Below, one piece after another: positions 59,726-64,000 of a stretch of DNA of 64,000 bases. The notes under the pieces were generated by a model. That model was not told the DNA's origin and ran no database searches. It was given only the letters and a program-made list of their open reading frames with translations. Source of the stretch: Apium graveolens (taxonomy: Eukaryota; Streptophyta; Magnoliopsida; Apiales; Apiaceae); NCBI RefSeq assembly GCF_009905375.1, contig NC_133655.1, positions 164,841,995 through 164,905,994 of the forward strand, in the 5' to 3' direction. Position numbers and translations under genes: made by a program. Position 1 is the first letter of the stretch; every line of letters begins with the position of its first letter.

Positions 59726-61264
59726 CTCAAGATGATAATGACATCAGAGGAGCTAATTAAAGAATTCGAGAAGATGGAAATTGACGTGAGAATGACCGGT
59801 AAAGGAACAGAAGGATTATTTGAGATTAAGCTAGTGCCGGAACTGACTGAAAAGATACGAGTATGTCAGGAAAAGAAGGCGAGTGAAGAAAGAGAAACAT
59901 TGACCGGTGAAGAAGTGAGATGCGAGAAGGACGAGAAAGGGATCATGAGATATGCGTCCCGAATTTGGATACCAAATGTGCAAGAATTAAAGGATGAGCT
60001 GCTGCATGAAGGGCACAACTTCAGATATTCAATCCACCCAGGAAGTACGAAGATGTACTGTGACCTTAAAGAATATTATTGGTGGCCTAACATGAAGAGA
60101 GAAGTAGTAGAGTGGGTCAGCAACTGCTTGACATGCCAGAGAGTGAAGGCTGAACATCAGCGACCTAGTGGACTATTAGGGCCCCTGGAAATTCCGGAAT
60201 GGAAATGGGAGCATATAGCCATGGATTTTATGACAAGCTTACCAAGGACAAAGACCAATCACGACGCCATATGGGTTATCATAGATAGATTGACCAAGTC
60301 CGCATACTTCCTACCAATCAACGAAAGGTACACCGTAGACAAGTTGGTGGATATTTACTTGAAGGAAATTGTAGTGAGACACGGCGTTCCTGTAGCCATA
60401 GTGTCAGATAGAGACCCAATGTTTAATTCCCGATTTTGGAGAAGCTTTCAGGAATACGTAGGCACCAGACTAAACATGAGTACCGCTTACCACCCCCAGA
60501 CGGATGGATAAAGCGAAAGGACTATTCAGACCCTAGAAGATATGCTACGAGTATGTGTCATTGATTTCAAAGGAAATTGGGATGACCACTTACCCCTGAT
60601 CGAATTTGCTTATAATAATAGCTATCACGCTAGCATAGGAATGCCCCCGTATGAAGCTCTTTATAGAAGGAGATGTCGCTCTCCCCTATGTTGGGATGAA
60701 GTTGGAGAACACAAGATATTAGGACCAGATTTAGTCCAACAGACCAGGGAAATGATGAGACTCATTAGGAAAAGACTGGTAGCAGCCCAGGATAGACAAA
60801 AGAAGTACGCCGACCAGACCAAGAAGGATAGGGAATATGAAGTAGGAGATTCAGTGCTATTAAAGGTTTCTCCGTGGAAAGGAGTGATGAGATTTGGGAA
60901 GAAAGGGAAGCTGAGTCCCAGATTCATAGGACCCTTTGAAATTTTGAGGAGAATTGGACCTCTAGCTTACGAGCTCGCCTTGCCTCCTAATCTGCAACAA
61001 GTGCACAATGTGTTTCACGTGTCCATGCTAAAGAATTACCATGCAGATGCATGATATGTAATAAAATACGAGCAGGTAGATTTACAACTAGACCTGACCT
61101 ACATCGAACAGCCAGTAAGGATAATGGACCAAAAAGAACAAGTGTTGAGGAACAAGACTTTGAAGCTGGTTAGAATCTTGTGGAGGAATCAAAATGTCGA
61201 AGAGTCAACTTGGGAACTTGAAGATGCAATGAAGAATGGATACCCCCACTTATTTTCTAATTGA
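59726..61264 (+). pseudogene. Integrase with chromodomain-like tail of element D, two stops
   Basis: Zinc region [20 protein letters not shown] and CLTCQRVK; core [25 protein letters not shown] and [10 protein letters not shown], followed by TAA at 60509-60511. Then the GPY/F region SPRFIGPFEILRRIGPLAYE and FHVSMLKNYH, a TGA at 61052-61054 (CGA to TGA), and the tail RILWRNQNVEESTWELEDAM ending at TGA 61262-61264. The tail is the chromodomain C-terminal motif. Only two point stops, so this half of D is less decayed than the gag half. Confidence 0.93.
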
Positions 61265-61285
61265 TTCCGGGACAGAATCCTTGTT

Positions 61286-61297
61286 AGAGGGGAAGAC
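61286..61297 (+). other. Polypurine tract of element D
   Basis: AGAGGGGAAGAC directly before the 3' LTR. Confidence 0.85.
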
Positions 61298-63128
61298 TGT
61301 AATAACTCGAATTTTTGAGACCTTGTAAAACGTTTAATGAATAGTAATCCTGATGGACGGGAAAAACTTTTGAGCCCACACTATGTAGTGCATGAGAAAA
61401 TGAGTTTCAGAGTTGATATTATGATTATACATACCAAATGAGTGTATGTAAACGCTATTAGTTTTCGAAGAAAAAGAACTTTGAAAAATGACCATATTTA
61501 CGACTCATCAAGGATTACGGGAATCCCAATATAATTACAAGATTAAAACCCTACGGATTTATATCCAAGTATGATAATTCAAAACATAAGGAATAAATGC
61601 GAAAGGAATTACATCACGAACCATTTACGAGGAAGTATTACGAAAATGTTTAAGCGACCGAGCGAACGCGAAATGATTAAATAAACATAACGCACTAACT
61701 AACCATGGTAGGAAAGTAACCATGGTTACTTTATCAAATAGTGAGCTAGAGATAGGATGATCAACCAATGCTAATCAAATAGTGTGCTAAGGAAACTAAA
61801 ACAAGTAGCTTAGCTTGTAAACTAGGAAGCTACTTAGATTTGTCCATGGATTTGGCAACAAGAATAAACCTAAGATCCTAAACTAGAGAATATCAAATCA
61901 ATATAAGATATCACCAACATCATTTTCTATAAGCAACCAAGGAGAAAGCATAAAAACTCTCTCCCCCTTTTTCATCAAGCTTCATCCGGCTCTTCATCTT
62001 CAAGCCAAGAAATCAAATTCAAAACCTCAAGTTCTAGCCATGGTTAAATCCTCCCATTAATTCTCAAGCTTCCTAACAACCAATCTAAGGTAATATAATT
62101 CTTTGATCTCTTTTTTATCAAGGTTTGATGGGTGAAATAAAATGAAGAAAGTTGAGAATGAATAGTATGAATAGTAACTCTTCTTTGGTTTCTTGATTTC
62201 AATGGTGGTTTTAGGTTCCAAAAACCATACCAAGCACTGCCAAGACTTCACCATCATCAAGAACACATCTCAAGCTTTCAAGAAAGGTAAAAATCTTTTA
62301 CCCAACTTTATTTAATATTCAACTTCAAGATCCTTTTAGTATGTAGTTATAAACCTAGTTTTAGTGGTGATATTGTTAAGATCTTGATGTTTAGTTAAGT
62401 AGATTTAAGTTTGATTGTTGTTGCATCAAGAACATGATGTTCTTGAGAGGAGTTAGTGTGTTGATGATTATATGGTAATTTTTGGTGGTAGTATAAAGAT
62501 TTAAGGCGTAAACGAAACTCGGATCATAAACGTAATCTCGTTAAAACGAACAAAACGTAACTTTAAGTTTCTACAGAGAGTCCCGAAGATGTAAACTATA
62601 GTTTCTTGAAAAATAACCCCTTATTATGATATACTGTTATAAGGATTTTTTAGGTGCTTGAATCGCTTGATTCCGATTTACGGATCAAAAGTTATGACCG
62701 TTTTACTAAAAGTGATTTACGCGACAAAAACTGCTACGAATCATGAATTTTGAAAATATAAAGGATCGACTTAAAAGTGTTCATAAATACTGAAATTTTT
62801 ATAGAGAGTAGAATATTGAGTTTCCTAACTGCCATAAAAATTTCAAGTGAAAATAATAATATTTCAGTTTTATAAAAATATCGGAGCCGAGACCGCGCGA
62901 TTAGAAACTGTAGAATCTATAAGCGGAGCCGACGGCGAAAATGAAAATGAAATTAAGATTCTTTGAAAAATGAAGCGACCATGATGTGAATAAGGACTTA
63001 AAGGAATAATAAGGATTAAATAAGTTGCGAGGGTGCATAATAATTAGCGCATGAGTGCGGGTAGCCTTAAATTAGAACGGGACCTAACGAAGTGAATTAT
63101 GTTATGATTATAGATTTCCAAGGGGAAC
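61298..63128 (+). repeat. 3' LTR of element D, 5' part (1831 bp, interrupted)
   Basis: Starts TGTAATAACTCG and follows the 5' LTR (22068 on) to GGGGAAC, where LTR H begins. About 8% differences in the first 120 bp, most of them transitions. Confidence 0.9.
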
Positions 63129-64000
63129 TATAATAACCCCAATTTTTGAGAAATTTTGAAACCCTTATGAATAGTGTTTTTGCTGAACGAGAAAACTTTT
63201 CATGCCACGCTATGTAGGGGTTCTGTTATTGATCTTATGGGATATTATTAGTACTCTATGTGGTATATAAGTGTATGTAAAGATCGTCAGAATCCAATTC
63301 CGAACACTTTGGTTTTTCCCGGAAATCCACAAGATACGGAGAGAATTGAGTATAAGGTAATAGGATAAAAAGGATTTAAATTAAAGGATTATAATAGAGG
63401 ATCATAAAAAGGAATATAATGTATTGAGAAAGGTTAAGGGAACCTAAGTAATAAGATCCCGGGTATGATCCTTCAAACGATAAACGAGAACGAAAGTTAA
63501 GCGAACCGTATAACAGATCAGCGGTCATTAGGCAAACGATTAGGAAGTTAATCAAAGGGATTAGTGGGAATGATGTCATCCAACCAATAGAAAGAGGACA
63601 AGGAAGGGAGAATGACATCATGAGGATGATATAAGCATGACATGGGAAGGAAGGAGGTGTGGTTGAATGAGAACCACACAAATTCAAGGGCAAGAAGGTA
63701 ATTGACTAAAGCAAGCACAAAAACCAAGCAACCAAGCCAAGCAAAAATCATTTTCATCAAAAATCAAAAGCAACCAAGGCTTTGTTCATGAAGCTCTCGG
63801 GTGGTTTTCTTAAAATTTGAAGATCCAAGCTCCACCACTTACTATTTAGCAAGGTAATTATCTAAGCTTCCCCATGGATAGTTACATACTTCCTATAAGT
63901 TTAAGCTTCTAATTCCAAGCCAATCTTTTTCTATAAATCAAGGAAGAAGATGGTGAATAGTAACCTTCAAGAAATAACTTTAGTTTTCTTGAATTTTTAT
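63129..64000 (+). repeat. Element H: LTR of the F family, first 872 bp, runs off the window
   Basis: Starts TATAATAACCCC (TG changed to TA) and follows LTR F (CCTTATGAATAGTGTTTT, CTATGTAGGGGTTCTGTTAT, GATCCCGGGTATGATCC). It is inserted in D's 3' LTR. Whether it is a solo LTR or a full element cannot be seen. Confidence 0.88.

Larger units (their letters stand above)
22068..63128 (+). mobile_element. Element D: Ty3/gypsy (Tekay-like) retrotransposon, split by element E
   Basis: The 5' LTR is 22068-25856, the PBS 25861, then a leader ORF remnant, gag, protease and the RT N-terminus to 29165. After the copia insertion the RT resumes at 58695 and runs through RNase H and integrase to a PPT at 61286 and a 3' LTR from 61298. 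The 3' LTR is interrupted at 63129 by LTR H. The reading frame across the insertion is continuous once E and one CCTCT copy are set aside. Stops and two frameshifts disable it. LTR divergence is clearly higher than in E or F. Confidence 0.93.

Noticed and set aside
63376..63693. Minus-strand frame repeated in LTR F (33244-33528 and 45623-45907) and LTR H
   Set aside because: LTR homology explains the recurrence. Copies differ by indels and substitutions, and there is no recognisable protein family.

Overview
This window is plant nuclear DNA made almost entirely of nested LTR retrotransposons. The evidence is Ty3/gypsy polyproteins with plant-type CCHC gag and a C-terminal chromodomain-like tail (Tekay/Del chromovirus style), a Ty1/copia element of Sirevirus style with a large third ORF after pol, a Tat/Ogre/Retand-style 3' fragment with tandem repeats and an antisense gene, and primer-binding sites matching plant initiator tRNA-Met (TGGTATCAGAGC). 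I find no host single-copy gene, rRNA, tRNA or CRISPR. It looks like heterochromatin of a large-genome angiosperm; I cannot name the species.

Left block (1-21033), three elements nested. Element B (+; 10140-21033) is an old Tekay-type copy: part of its 5' LTR, a degenerate PBS, an extra leader ORF, gag and pol riddled with stops, a PPT and a complete 3.5-kb 3' LTR. Element C (+; 6566-10139) is a Tat-lineage 3' end inserted in B's 5' LTR. It carries an antisense, intron-containing gene with its own TATA box, two tandem-repeat arrays, a PPT and a 509-bp 3' LTR. Element A (-; 1-6565) is inserted in C's antisense gene. It belongs to the same family as B but its visible gag-pro-pol frame (652 codons) is open to the window edge.

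Middle spacer (21034-22067): about 1 kb without recognisable coding content.

Right block (22068-64000), a four-deep nest. Element D (+) is a Tekay-type gypsy element with 3.8-kb LTRs. Its RT gene is split by element E (-; 29166-58689; TSD CCTCT), a copia/Sirevirus-like element with 592-bp LTRs that differ at 7 sites, gag, pol, a small ORF with its own TATA box, and a third ORF of about 1,250 codons. The third ORF of E is split by element F (+; 32972-49199; TSD ACTGG), a gypsy element with similar LTRs but a scrambled, decayed interior. F's integrase is split by G (41550-44984), a solo LTR of the A/B family. D's 3' LTR is interrupted at 63129 by H, an LTR of the F family that runs off the window.

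Relative ages follow from nesting: B before C before A, and D before E before F before G. LTR divergence agrees: D's LTR ends are visibly diverged, while E and F are each about 1.2% in the parts I compared. The most interesting items are the gene-like units carried inside retrotransposons (the antisense gene in C; the small ORF and giant ORF3 in E), the leader ORF retained upstream of gag in several Tekay-type copies, and F, whose interior is far more decayed than its LTRs, suggesting mobilisation in trans.
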